A stretch of DNA of 64,000 nucleotides from a sulfur-oxidizing endosymbiont of Gigantopelta aegis (GTDB lineage: Bacteria; Pseudomonadota; Gammaproteobacteria; GRL18): NCBI RefSeq assembly GCF_016097415.1, contig NZ_JAEHGE010000001.1:1284914-1348913 (forward strand). Direction: 5' to 3'. Shown in pieces: positions 17,667 to 27,056 of this stretch. The position numbers and the translations under genes are program-made. Under the pieces are notes generated by a model. The model was not told the origin of the DNA, did no database searches, and was given only the letters and a program-made list of their open reading frames with translations. Position 1 is the first letter of the stretch. Each line of letters begins with the position of its first letter.

Positions 17667-18910
17667 ATGAATCACCACTCAATCGTGTTTTATTGCACCC
17701 AAAATCACTGGGCTTACAATTGGATGAGTGGTTAGCAGGCAATGGTGGCGAAGGGCTCGAAAATGCACTCGCCCAAGTGGATAGCATTCTTAGCAAAATT
17801 AAAGACGCTGATTTAAGAGGCATGGGAGGCAGTGGTTTTCCTAGTTATAAAAAATGGCAGGTGGTCGCTGCACAAGTTGCAAACCCCGACAAATATCTTA
17901 TCTGCAATGGCAATGAAGACGAACCGGGCACATTTAAAGATGCTTACCTACTGACCCATGCGCCTCATCAGGTCATCGAAGGCGCATTAATAGCGGCCTT
18001 GGCAAATGGCATTAATAAAATTGTCTTTTATATCAATCCCGATCAGAGTGCATCATTAGAAAACGTGCGAATAGCCGTTGCACAATGGCAGAATAGTCCG
18101 TATTTTTCACAAGTTGAAAGTAGTCTAGGACAAGCCTTATCGATTCAAGTAATGGCCAGCTCAGGTCACTATATTGGTGGTGAGGAAACCGCTGCGATTG
18201 AATCCGTTGAAGGCAAGTTTCCTTTCCCTCGAGGTAAACCACCTTATCCTGCATTGTCGGGCGTTCATGCTTGCCCCACTTTGATCAACAATATCGAAAC
18301 ACTGGCGCATATACCGCATATTTTACGTAAGGGGGCAAAGTGGTTTCAAGCTTTAGGCTTGGGAAATAGCACGGGGACAAAACTATTTTGTCTCAGTGGT
18401 GATGTGTTAAACCCCGGTGTTTATGAATTAGCCATGGGCACTCCCTTATCACAACTCATCTTTCAGCATGGCAATGGCCTGTTGGAGAATAAGCCCTTAA
18501 AAGCTGTCTTTATTGGTGGCGCATCCAGTAGTCTGCTCACCGAAGATGATATTGATATTGCCCTAGATTTTGATACTGTACAGGAACATGGTTTGAGTTT
18601 GGGGACTGGTGCAATGATTGTGCTTGCAGAAGGCACGGGTATAGTGAAACGTGTAACTGAATATGTGAACTTCTTTGCACATGCATCTTGCGGACAATGC
18701 CCATCCTGCAAGACCGGAACCTTTTACCTTTCTCAGTTGTTAAATAAAATAGATGCGGGTCATGCGTCAATGGATGATCTGGATACACTACGAAATTTAT
18801 GTAATATACTTCCTGGTAGTGGGCGCTGTCATTTGTTGGATGGGGCGGTTAAGATAGTTGATAGTTCTTTGTTAAATTTTGTTGATGAGTATCATGCTAT
18901 TGTTCGTTAG
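17663..18910 (+). CDS. NuoF-like NADH-oxidising FMN/iron-sulfur subunit
   Basis: A 415-residue homologue of NuoF, the NADH- and FMN-binding subunit of complex I and of NAD-linked hydrogenases and formate dehydrogenases. Visible motifs are the glycine-rich NADH/FMN loop (LRGMGGSGFPSYKKW), NGNEDEPGTFKDAYL, SGHYIGGEETAAIES, and a C-terminal [4Fe-4S] site with SCGQCPSCKTGT plus the fourth Cys in GRCHLLDG. No NuoE or NuoG partner is encoded here. Its four-base overlap with the flavoprotein gene implies one complex: NADH to FMN to FeS to FAD to fumarate. An IS3 copy starts 65 bases after the stop. Confidence 0.85.
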   Translation: MNESPLNRVLLHPKSLGLQLDEWLAGNGGEGLENALAQVDSILSKIKDADLRGMGGSGFPSYKKWQVVAAQVANPDKYLICNGNEDEPGTFKDAYLLTHAPHQVIEGALIAALANGINKIVFYINPDQSASLENVRIAVAQWQNSPYFSQVESSLGQALSIQVMASSGHYIGGEETAAIESVEGKFPFPRGKPPYPALSGVHACPTLINNIETLAHIPHILRKGAKWFQALGLGNSTGTKLFCLSGDVLNPGVYELAMGTPLSQLIFQHGNGLLENKPLKAVFIGGASSSLLTEDDIDIALDFDTVQEHGLSLGTGAMIVLAEGTGIVKRVTEYVNFFAHASCGQCPSCKTGTFYLSQLLNKIDAGHASMDDLDTLRNLCNILPGSGRCHLLDGAVKIVDSSLLNFVDEYHAIVR

Positions 18911-18974
18911 GTTTAAATTGCTTATGGCTTATTAAATGATAGGTGTTTATAAATGTTCAGTTTTTCCATAAGCT

Positions 18975-20488
18975 TAATGTGGCTATACTTAACCGGACAC
19001 ACAACTTAAAATAACTAAAAGATAAAAAGTGTGACCTAAAATGAATGATCAAACAAAAAACCGAATAAAAGCTATACATCAGAATTTAAAGAATCAGCTG
19101 TCAAATTAGCTAATGAGACGGATCAACCCGTTTCTCAGACTGCCAGGGAGCTAGGTGTTAATGTAAATACTCTACATACCTGGATCAGTAAATATTCCAA
19201 ACCGGTGAAGACGGTAGCCAATAGAAGTGATGAACACATTTATGATGAAGTAAAACGTCTGAAAAAGAATTGGCAAAAGTGATTCAGGAGCGTGATTTAT
19301 TAAAAGGCCACAGCGTACTTTGCAAGGGAAACTTTGTGAAGTACGCATGGATAACTGATCAGGCTAAAGATTACCCGGTAACGATTCTGTGCCGTTTATG
19401 GATGTTTCCCGTAGTTGCTATTATGATTGGGTTAGCTCTCCTAAAACGGATAGAGAGAAAGAAAATGAAGCGCTTACTGAGCAGCTAAAAAACTGTTTGA
19501 AGACAGTCGCAAGACTTATGGAACCCGTCGTCTTAAAAGAAAACTGGCTGAAAAAGGCGTTCATATAAGCCGCCGGAGAATTGGTCGATTAATGAAAAAA
19601 GCCGGTTTGTTTTGTAAAACGAAGAGACGCTTTAAAGCGACGACTAATTCCAAGCATAATAAGCGTATATCTCCAAATTTACTGGAAAGAGAGTTTACTG
19701 TCTCTCAACCTGATCGCTACTATGTGGGTGATATTACCTATATTGCCACCAAGGAAGGCTGGTTATATTTAGCGGTTGTCATTGACTTATTCTCTAGGCA
19801 AATTGTTGGCTGGTCGATGGATGAGCGAATGAAAGCCAAGCTAGTCAATGATGCTTTACTGATGGCCATATGGAAGCGTAAACCAATGGATGGATTGCTT
19901 TGGCATACTGACCGAGGTAGCCAATATGCCTCTGATAGTCATAGAAAAATATTGTCGGATCATAACATAATTCAGTCTATGAGCCGCAAAGGAAATTGCT
20001 GGGACAATGCTGTATCAGAGAGCTTCTTTCATAGTTTGAAAACTGAATTGACGCACCATTGTCGATTCAAAACCAGAGTAGAAGCAAAGCAGGCAATATT
20101 TGAATATATTGAGGTATTTTATAATCGGGAGCGACTTCATTCGGCTAATGATTATTTGTCACCAGTCGATTATGAAATACAGCAGGAAATAGCTTAAATC
20201 GATTGATTGAAGAGGGGTAAAAGGCGACATAAATGCCGCCCATTACCGTTGACGGCCATCGGCTCCTCAGCCTGTGCCGTGAAGATATTGTAACAGGATC
20301 ATTACCGTTGTGAAAATACCTTGGGTGAATGGAACGGCTCTATCGTTCCAGAGGGCAAAGCCCTTTCTCTTCATCTGTTTAAAGTTAACATGAGAAACTA
20401 AAATGATAGGAAATACAAAATGACAAAAATCACTTGAAACAGCCAAAAAAATATTTAGAAAACTGTCCGGAAAAGTGTTGACACATCA
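18975..20488 (+). mobile_element. IS3-family insertion sequence, full-length copy with 3-bp target duplication
   Basis: The same 1514-base element as at 13171. It is flanked by gct on both sides (18972-18974 and 20489-20491), a 3-base target duplication normal for the IS3 family. This marks it as an independent insertion downstream of the fumarate reductase operon. It carries the same long 3' tail with two small hairpins (ggaacg...cgttcc and agggc-aaa-gccct). Confidence 0.9.
19041..20197 (+). pseudogene. IS3-family transposase OrfA/OrfB, frameshifted
   Basis: Almost identical to the transposase at 13237-14394, with the same shortened runs in OrfA (6 A and 5 A). It is further shortened at the frameshift window (ttaaaagg, 4 A) and at gccgtttatgg (3 T where others have 4). 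The OrfB C-terminal 201 residues (19592-20197) are open, with the complete DDE core ([26 protein letters not shown]). The product would not be made as one protein without slippage or frameshifting. Confidence 0.85.
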
Positions 20489-20620
20489 GCTTTATATTAC
20501 ACTTGGTTGAGTGTTATCTGGAAATGAATTGCTAGCTTTCAAGGATCATATTGAGTAAAAATTAAAAGTATGTGATGATTAAACGAAAACTAGTCAATTA
20601 CTTGTTATGTTTGAGCCTCT

Positions 20621-21025
20621 CTATTCAGAGATCCAGTTCTCCACAATAAGATTGGGAACCCTGCTAAATTCACCAACATTATTTGTAACTATTATATGCC
20701 CCAAGCTTCTTGCATGTGCTGCAATTAGTAAATCGTTATTTCCAATTGGGGTACCTTGTTTTTTAAGTATTGATCTTATAGCACCATAATGTTTGGCAGC
20801 TTCCTCATCCCAAGAGTCAATAAGTAATCGTTGAGTAAAAAAGTTAAGTTCATCCCATCGAGCCTCACGTTTTGATCTATCTCCATTTTCAATGCCAAAG
20901 CACAATTCACCATACGTTATTGAAGATATGCAAATATTTTTAGTGACCTTAAATTTATGCCGTAGTTTGTCTGAATGTTTTTTTAAAACATAAATACAAA
21001 TATTTGTGTCGAGCATATACATCAA
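20621..21025 (-). CDS. vapC: VapC-type PIN-domain ribonuclease toxin
   Basis: A 134-residue PIN-domain endoribonuclease, the toxin of a type II toxin-antitoxin pair. The acidic site is visible: Asp in YMLDTNICIYVL near the N terminus, Glu in SSITYGELCFGIE, and Asp in GNNDLLIAAHARSLG, with the following TNNVGEFSRVP typical of the family. The start overlaps the stop of the antitoxin gene by four bases, the normal coupled arrangement. It appears intact. Confidence 0.92.
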   Translation of the reverse strand: MMYMLDTNICIYVLKKHSDKLRHKFKVTKNICISSITYGELCFGIENGDRSKREARWDELNFFTQRLLIDSWDEEAAKHYGAIRSILKKQGTPIGNNDLLIAAHARSLGHIIVTNNVGEFSRVPNLIVENWISE

Positions 21026-21255
21026 TCGAAATTCCGTTCTTGTGGCAAGGTATCCAATCTATCTTTTAAAAAATCATCATCAAAACTAGATTTAGAGTCA
21101 AAGAAATCATCCCATGTAGGTTTTTTTGCAGAAATTATGATATTTTGTCCTTGCTTTGTAATGTATACTTCATCAGTATCAAAACGATATTCCTTAGGTA
21201 AACGTACAGCTTGACTGCGACCATTCATGAAAATTTTGGCTATTTGGGCATCCAT
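21022..21255 (-). CDS. vapB: VapB-type antitoxin
   Basis: A 77-residue antitoxin with an N-terminal AbrB/SpoVT-like swapped-hairpin DNA-binding domain (AKIFMNGRSQAVRLPKEYRF) and an acidic, flexible C-terminal tail that would bind the VapC active site. I chose the Met at 21255 (MDAQIAKIF) because the domain begins there and a gga-containing ribosome site precedes it. An upstream Met at 21285 would add ten residues. It probably represses its own promoter, as is usual for the family. Confidence 0.9.
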   Translation of the reverse strand: MDAQIAKIFMNGRSQAVRLPKEYRFDTDEVYITKQGQNIIISAKKPTWDDFFDSKSSFDDDFLKDRLDTLPQERNFD

Positions 21256-21415
21256 GGTGTTTTTCCTTATTTTGATGTATATCATTTAGTATATACCGCA
21301 CATTAAAAAAAGCAAGTAAATTTCACTTCATTGAAATGTAAAAACATAACCAACATTTGCTCGTGGACAATTTGGTCGTCAGCTGAAAACCCCCATGTGT
21401 CAGGATAAATGTCGC

Positions 21416-21505
21416 CTTTATTCGTAGTCACCCTACGGGTGAAGTCAAAATGTTCTGGAAAATCCTTAAGATTCAGTGCATAAGGCGGTTGCAGTAGGTT
21501 CAACT
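21416..21505. repeat. Dispersed 90-bp repeat, copy 1
   Basis: A 90-base sequence found again at 50125-50214 with one visible mismatch and the same orientation. It contains the small hairpin tcaccc-tac-gggtga. A short minus-strand reading frame runs through both copies, but its flanks differ and I do not treat it as a gene. It lies about 160 bases upstream of the vapB start, inside the otherwise empty 470-base gap 21256-21725. Confidence 0.8.
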
Positions 21506-21725
21506 CATTCCGAAGTCCTTTAGGATTATCTACCCCACCTGAAATAAATCGAAATAAAGATCAAAAAAAAGGGAAAAATTCCTGATAATTGGTGTTGACT
21601 AAAACGCCATATTATTATCACATTGGAAATTGCCCATGCGTCCGATCTTGTCAGGTATCCTTACCTTTCGTCAATTGATGCGGTTCGTGCCTCACCACAT
21701 CCTACACGTGAAAAGGTAAATTGCT

Positions 21726-22940
21726 TTAGGTTGTTTTTTTACTAAGAATATCGACAGTCTTTGTGACTACCATATCTGAGGTCACATTGAGTGAGGTGCG
21801 AGCCATATCCAGTATTCTGTCAACGGCGACGATTAATGCCAGATATTCTACTGATAAGCCTATTTCATGCAAAATAACGACCATCATGACGAGTGAAGCA
21901 CTGGGCAAGGCGGCAACGCCTACACTTAATGCCACTACGGTAATACCTAATAAAACCTGGTCGCCAAAACCTAAAACAACGCCTGATAAATTGGCAATAT
22001 ACATGACGGCAATGGTCAGGTAAGCCGCTGTACCATCCATCGATACTGTTGCTCCTAATGGTAGTACAAAGGCAGCACTTTCACGGCTGACACCACCTTT
22101 TTCTTGGACAACTTTCATGCTAACCGGCAATGTGGCGGCGCTGGAAGCGGTGGAAAAAGCCATTAAGGGCACTTCTTTTATGTCTTTTAAATAACGATAG
22201 GGATTAATACGAGTCAGTAACATGAGAATTGTGGGTAGGGTAATAAGACCATGAATGAGTAAGACGGCTATTACGACTAGCATGTATTTCCAAAGACCAA
22301 TAATGACATCTATGCCTTGCTCAGCGACAACATAACTGATTAAACTAAAAACACCGATAGGGGTGAGTTTGATGATCCATTCGGCAATTTTTAACATGGC
22401 ATTACTGACTGCGGTGGAAAAATCCAATAACAACATGTGTTCTTTTTTATCAAGAAACAATGTGGCCACACCTAATAAAACACCGAAAACAATGACCTTC
22501 ATTAAGTCACCAGTGGCCAGTGCTTGAAAAATATTAGTAGGAATAAAACTCAACATCATGGCGCTACCAGAAAACTCATCAATCTCTGACGCTTTGTCAT
22601 AATTGAGGCCTTGGACAGAAACTACTTCACCGATGTTAAAAATATTCATCATGATGATTGCTAAAAAAACTGATAGGGCAGTGGTGAGTAGGTAAAGAAA
22701 AATGGTTTTCAGGCCAATATTCTTTAATTGCTCTAAAGTGCCTAGGCCAGATACGGCTGCAAAAATAGAAGCAAAGACCAAGGGTACAACTAACATTTTT
22801 AACAGACTAACAAAGGCTGTTCCGATGACTTTTTGTTGTAAGGCTATTTCGGGTAAGATAATACCGAAGGTAATACCGAGAATGATGCCTAAAATAACCA
22901 TTTTATTTAGAGTCGAATGCCTTTTCACCAATTGAAACAT
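21726..22940 (-). CDS. Sodium/proton-dicarboxylate (glutamate/aspartate) symporter, DAACS family
   Basis: A 404-residue membrane transporter that takes up C4-dicarboxylates or acidic amino acids with cations. Family motifs in order are LKMLVVPLVFASI, the re-entrant loop region FSTASSAATLPVSM (serine-rich hairpin HP1), LPLGATVSMDGTAAY in TM7, and RTSLNVTSDMVVTK in TM8, whose Asp/Asn contact substrate. The exact substrate cannot be read from sequence. It stands alone, divergent from rhlE. Confidence 0.9.
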   Translation of the reverse strand: MFQLVKRHSTLNKMVILGIILGITFGIILPEIALQQKVIGTAFVSLLKMLVVPLVFASIFAAVSGLGTLEQLKNIGLKTIFLYLLTTALSVFLAIIMMNIFNIGEVVSVQGLNYDKASEIDEFSGSAMMLSFIPTNIFQALATGDLMKVIVFGVLLGVATLFLDKKEHMLLLDFSTAVSNAMLKIAEWIIKLTPIGVFSLISYVVAEQGIDVIIGLWKYMLVVIAVLLIHGLITLPTILMLLTRINPYRYLKDIKEVPLMAFSTASSAATLPVSMKVVQEKGGVSRESAAFVLPLGATVSMDGTAAYLTIAVMYIANLSGVVLGFGDQVLLGITVVALSVGVAALPSASLVMMVVILHEIGLSVEYLALIVAVDRILDMARTSLNVTSDMVVTKTVDILSKKTT

Positions 22941-23208
22941 ATAGGTTTCCCATTTATTGTTAGTTGTTTGTCTTAATTTTTTACGTGCTTGCTAACTTAT
23001 CGTAAATTAACGTGTTCTACAAGAATATTGGCCTTTTTGAGGCCTCATATCGGTGGATTTATCATGATGCTCACTATTTATTAGGCGGTGCTTCATTTTA
23101 ATGGTATTTAAAGCCAATATCCTGTAAGCTACACGCCCCGCGTTATAGCGGTTCAAATCTTTGCAAGTAGCAGAAAAATAAACGTTTTTATATCGAAGAG
23201 AAAATTCT

Positions 23209-24642
23209 ATGAGCTTTACCTCACTTGGCCTATCAGCACCAATTCTTGAAGCCATAGCCGATCAAGGCTATGACACTCCTTCACCAATTCAGGCACAGGC
23301 AATTCCTGCTGTCATTGAAGGCAAGGATGTAATGGCTGCGGCACAAACAGGGACAGGCAAAACAGCGGGCTTTACTTTACCGCTATTGGAAATATTATCA
23401 AACGGTTCACGGGCAAGGGGAAATCAGGCTCGCGCATTGGTTTTGACGCCTACTCGTGAATTAGCCGCTCAGGTAGAAAATAGTGTCGTCACTTATGGTA
23501 AGTATCTACCCTTACGCTCCACGGTGGTTTTTGGTGGTGTGAAAATTAACCCGCAAATGATTAAACTCAGAAAAGGGGTTGATATTTTAGTCGCCACACC
23601 GGGACGTTTATTGGATTTGTATAATCAGAATGCAGTGCGTTTTGATGATTTGGAAGTATTAATATTGGATGAAGCGGATCGCATGTTGGATATGGGCTTT
23701 ATTCACGACATTCGTAAGATTATTTCTTTTTTACCGAAGAAACGTCAAAATCTGATGTTTTCGGCGACTTTTTCCGATGATATTCGTAATTTAGCCAAGG
23801 GAATGATTAATAACCCGGTTGAAATTTCAGTAAGTCCACGTAACACCACGGTGAAATTAGTCAAACAATGGATTTGTCCGGTGGATAAAAAGCAAAAGCC
23901 GGCTTTATTGATGCATCTCATTAGTCAAAACCGCTGGGAACAAGTATTAGTTTTTAGCAAAACCAAACATGGTGCAAATAAGCTTGCACGTTATCTGGAA
24001 GACTATGGGATTAAGTCCGCTGCTATTCATGGTAATAAAAGTCAGGCAGCTCGTACCAAAGCATTGGCAAACTTTAAGCGTGGTGCAGTGCAAGTTTTAG
24101 TGGCCACTGATATTGCAGCACGTGGATTGGATATTGAACAACTACCTCATGTAGTGAACTTTGATTTACCCAATGTCCCAGAAGACTATGTACACCGTAT
24201 CGGTCGTACAGGCCGTGCCGGAGCAACGGGTGAAGCTGTTTCATTGGTCAGTGCAGATGAATTTAAACTGCTCAGTGATATTGAACGCTTAATACAGCAA
24301 GTATTGGAGCGTGAGTATATTGAAGGTTTTGATCCGGTTCACGATTTACCAGCTTCCAATTTACGCAGCCCGGCTAAACATAACAAATCTAAAAAGCCTA
24401 AAAAACCAAGAACAGGGCATAGTGATGGCCAGCGTTCGGGTGAAAATGCTCGTGGACATAAGCCCACAGGTAAGAATAAACGTCATGTGAGTGGTCAAAA
24501 ACGTACTGGCGGTAGTGCAAATTCTGCTGCAAGCTCTGGAGCAAAAGCCGGAGCAAACCAATCATCGCGAAGAAGAAAGCCTGCTAGTAAAGCTCAGGGT
24601 GACAATAAATCTCAAAAGCAGAATTTTTATCGCCAAGGTTAG
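23209..24642 (+). CDS. rhlE: DEAD-box ATP-dependent RNA helicase, RhlE type
   Basis: A 477-residue RNA helicase used in ribosome assembly, RNA turnover and cold adaptation. The Q motif lies near the N terminus, followed by [11 protein letters not shown] (Walker A), [29 protein letters not shown] (DEAD box), FSATF (SAT-like), and [20 protein letters not shown] with [10 protein letters not shown] in the second RecA domain. The last ~100 residues are a basic, low-complexity RNA-binding tail rich in Lys, Arg, Ser and Gly. It is a single-gene unit with its 3' end facing the Card1-like operon. Confidence 0.93.
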   Translation: MSFTSLGLSAPILEAIADQGYDTPSPIQAQAIPAVIEGKDVMAAAQTGTGKTAGFTLPLLEILSNGSRARGNQARALVLTPTRELAAQVENSVVTYGKYLPLRSTVVFGGVKINPQMIKLRKGVDILVATPGRLLDLYNQNAVRFDDLEVLILDEADRMLDMGFIHDIRKIISFLPKKRQNLMFSATFSDDIRNLAKGMINNPVEISVSPRNTTVKLVKQWICPVDKKQKPALLMHLISQNRWEQVLVFSKTKHGANKLARYLEDYGIKSAAIHGNKSQAARTKALANFKRGAVQVLVATDIAARGLDIEQLPHVVNFDLPNVPEDYVHRIGRTGRAGATGEAVSLVSADEFKLLSDIERLIQQVLEREYIEGFDPVHDLPASNLRSPAKHNKSKKPKKPRTGHSDGQRSGENARGHKPTGKNKRHVSGQKRTGGSANSAASSGAKAGANQSSRRRKPASKAQGDNKSQKQNFYRQG

Positions 24643-24684
24643 TACCATATAAGCTTGGAATGTTCATTTGTAGGGAGAAAGTTG

Positions 24685-25839
24685 CTAGGCTTCCTCTACC
24701 CATTGAACAATGTGTTTTTTTAACTGTTTCAATTTGTGTGCAGAAATAATACTCAGCTGATAATCGCTGGCACGACGGCGATTTGAATTTGTTAATTTAT
24801 GATAGCTGATCAACATCGCTTTGGATTGAGTGCTGCCATAATGTTTCAAAGTGTCCAGCTTATATAAAGTGTTATTCCCCGCAGTATGTCCTGAATATTT
24901 TTTTGTTTTGCATTCGATGAGATAAAAGCGATTATTGGCCATAAAACAAATATCCAATTCATTTTTGCTACCGCCGGGTAGTTCAATTTCCAAGCCTATA
25001 TAAATATCCTGAATCAAAAGCTGTTGTTTTAAGGCTGTGAGTTCCAAAAATACATATTCTTCCAGCCAACCACCATTACAAAAGAAACGCTCAGTTTCAT
25101 TCTTGAAATTAAGTTGGCTACCATTAAAATCAATGATTTTTAAATGACTGAATAAATAAATCATAGAAACAAACTCGTGATCTTTTAAGTCACTATGCTT
25201 GATCGTCACCTGAAACGATTTATCGGTTCGGGCAGCATAATAATTAAACTTGCCCAGTGGTTTTTGATATTGTTCGATACCCTCAATGAGTGTCTGACAA
25301 AGTGTGATATGCGCCTTGCTTGTTTCTCGATTAGGTATAGAAGGTGGAATTGCCTTGATGCCATAGGCTAATAAATAATCAAAAATCTTCAGCCGATCAT
25401 CCAGATGAAATTGATAGGAATGCCCTGAGATTAAAGGTAGAAAATGTAGTACATCGGTTTCTTTGTTGACATAAAAAACCGGCAATTGATATTTTTCAAA
25501 AAGCTCATGGCAGATCAAGCTGAGTAATTGGCTACCACTAGTGATATTCAGTGCCAGTGCATTTTTATCATCAGGGGATTGCTTGAGTTGCTCAATAATA
25601 AGCTCTTCGATACGTTGCACAATTGTTTTAGGCTCACGTTTATCAGTGATTTCTATAAATTGTGTTTGTATTTGATGATGATTGAAAATGAGTGATAAGT
25701 TTCGTGATTTTTCTTTATGCCATGAGCTAAAAATGAGTAGAATCTTATCCGGTTTGAAGCCCGGATGAAGAGAAGGGGGAATATTCAACTCTTCATTTTG
25801 TCCAACCAGGCAAATATGCGTTTTAAAGCGGCGCATCAA
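24685..25839 (-). CDS. Card1/Can2-like (DUF1887) CARF-domain nuclease
   Basis: A 384-residue protein in two parts. Residues ~1-150 look like a CARF/Rossmann domain: a beta-strand start (THICLVGQNEE), then ALNITSGSQLLSLICHELF and PVFYVNKETDV, the ligand-binding region in the DUF1887 family. Residues ~250-384 are a PD-(D/E)xK nuclease with GGWLEEYVF (E260/E261), NELDICF (D296) and IECKTKK (E309, K311). The core catalytic set is therefore intact. Known relatives (Card1, Can2) are nucleases switched on by cyclic tetra-adenylate from type III CRISPR complexes. No CRISPR array or cas gene is in this window. It starts inside the stop of the Nudix gene (four-base overlap). Confidence 0.85.
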   Translation of the reverse strand: MMRRFKTHICLVGQNEELNIPPSLHPGFKPDKILLIFSSWHKEKSRNLSLIFNHHQIQTQFIEITDKREPKTIVQRIEELIIEQLKQSPDDKNALALNITSGSQLLSLICHELFEKYQLPVFYVNKETDVLHFLPLISGHSYQFHLDDRLKIFDYLLAYGIKAIPPSIPNRETSKAHITLCQTLIEGIEQYQKPLGKFNYYAARTDKSFQVTIKHSDLKDHEFVSMIYLFSHLKIIDFNGSQLNFKNETERFFCNGGWLEEYVFLELTALKQQLLIQDIYIGLEIELPGGSKNELDICFMANNRFYLIECKTKKYSGHTAGNNTLYKLDTLKHYGSTQSKAMLISYHKLTNSNRRRASDYQLSIISAHKLKQLKKHIVQWVEEA

Positions 25840-26246
25840 GACTTATGTTTAAATTTTTTGATGAAGTCTGCATCGGAGAAATATTCAATTGCAGCGAGAT
25901 ATTCTGTTTTTGTGACCATCTCCAATGCCTCTTTAATGCTGACTAATTTACGTTTCCGAAAACTTTGTTCCTGCCATTTATCCAATACCTTTTCAATATG
26001 CAGAGGGTAAATTATCAGTGTGCCGCCATCATCACGCTTAAACTCTTCTCTTAACTTCTTATCAATGATTTTTCCTCTGATCCCGGCTTCTTCAAAGCTT
26101 TCTAATTTGGCCACTTGAGCTTTGCTCATATCATCCTCTGGCTTGCCCTTGGGTAGAATCCAAGCGTTACCAGAGGTGATGGTAATGAGGATAATGTGAA
26201 GCTTATCTTTTTTATATAAAAAAGGAAATGCACCAATTTCAATCAT
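25836..26246 (-). CDS. Nudix hydrolase with a divergent Nudix box
   Basis: A 136-residue Nudix-fold protein (GAFPFLYKKD...AWILPKGKPE). The signature region runs GKPEDDMSKAQVAKLESFEE then AGI. The EExGU core is kept, but the first Glu of the box is Met and the Arg of REUxEE is Leu. The segment AWILPKGKPEDD resembles Nudix enzymes acting on dinucleoside polyphosphates or inositol pyrophosphates, but the substrate is not known. It sits between ParA and the CARF nuclease gene and is translationally coupled to the latter. Confidence 0.85.
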   Translation of the reverse strand: MIEIGAFPFLYKKDKLHIILITITSGNAWILPKGKPEDDMSKAQVAKLESFEEAGIRGKIIDKKLREEFKRDDGGTLIIYPLHIEKVLDKWQEQSFRKRKLVSIKEALEMVTKTEYLAAIEYFSDADFIKKFKHKS

Positions 26247-26295
26247 GATTTATAACTTCTTATTTTAATGTTGAACATTAAACGATGGTGATGAT

Positions 26296-27054
26296 TCATT
26301 TGTTTTTTGTTTTGCCTAGAATTGATACAATTTCATTAAATAAGGTGCGATAGGCCTGAGCATCACTCTTTTTTCCAGCATAGGCCAATACCGGCTCTCT
26401 ATGAACACCCATGCGTTCAATTTCAGTAGAAAAAGCTATCATACTTTTCATAAACTCAGGATGACGTTTTTCTAATTCTGTAATGGTTTGATGATGTAAT
26501 TTATTTTTACTCTGTGCCATAGAAAAAAATGGATGAATTATTTTTCGTTTATAATTATTATTGCGAAAAAACTTCAACAATTGCTCATAAGTTCGCTCAG
26601 AGAGTGTGGTTGGTATCACTGGAACCAAAATCATATCCGCTGCATTAAAAATATTCTCAGATAGTAAGTTTATATTGGGAGGACAATCTAAAATAATTAA
26701 ATCATATTCATTTTTAAGGGATGATAACATCTCCTTTAAACGTTTTTTAGATTTACTCATATTATTAAGCATAATATCAAAGTTTCGAAAAGACAAATTA
26801 GCCGGTAAAATATCTAATCGTTTATAATTCGAACCACGAATTTGTTTTAGCAAACGATTTTTTTGAGAAAAGAAAAATCGCCTTTTTTCATTTTTGCTGC
26901 TGCCAATACGAAAGTAAAAAGAAGAAGCGCCTTGTGGGTCAAGATCAATTAAAAGCGTTTCATTGCCTGCTTTTGCTGCTGCATAGGCAAGATTTACCGA
27001 TGCTGCTGTTTTACCCACACCACCTTTAATACTATAGGATGCTATGATTTTCAT
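26296..27054 (-). CDS. ParA/MinD-family P-loop ATPase
   Basis: A 252-residue ParA-type ATPase. The deviant Walker A motif KGGVGKTAASVNLAYAAA is at residues ~10-27, DLDPQGASS near 40, and the Walker B LIILDCPPNINLL near 115. Such proteins move or position DNA, protein clusters or polar machines using ATP-driven dimerisation. No ParB-like partner or centromere repeat is seen. It starts two bases after the stop of the CHAD gene, so it belongs to that operon rather than to a plasmid partition locus. The chemotaxis genes at 61-63 kb also use ParA-type proteins, but this one is remote from them. Confidence 0.88.
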   Translation of the reverse strand: MKIIASYSIKGGVGKTAASVNLAYAAAKAGNETLLIDLDPQGASSFYFRIGSSKNEKRRFFFSQKNRLLKQIRGSNYKRLDILPANLSFRNFDIMLNNMSKSKKRLKEMLSSLKNEYDLIILDCPPNINLLSENIFNAADMILVPVIPTTLSERTYEQLLKFFRNNNYKRKIIHPFFSMAQSKNKLHHQTITELEKRHPEFMKSMIAFSTEIERMGVHREPVLAYAGKKSDAQAYRTLFNEIVSILGKTKNK

Positions 27055-27056
27055 GT

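Noticed and set aside
13171..20488. Composite transposon formed by two direct IS3 copies around the fumarate reductase operon
   Set aside because: The right-hand copy has its own 3-base duplication (gct on both sides), showing independent insertion, and the outer flanks (atg before 13171, gct after 20488) do not match.
21303..21503. Small gene starting with NLLQPPYALNLKDF, also at 50212
   Set aside because: The conserved part is just the 90-base repeat, the ends differ between the copies, and one copy follows a stop codon of another remnant.
26296..27054. Plasmid partition locus
   Set aside because: ParA here has no ParB partner or centromere-like repeats and is embedded in the CHAD operon.
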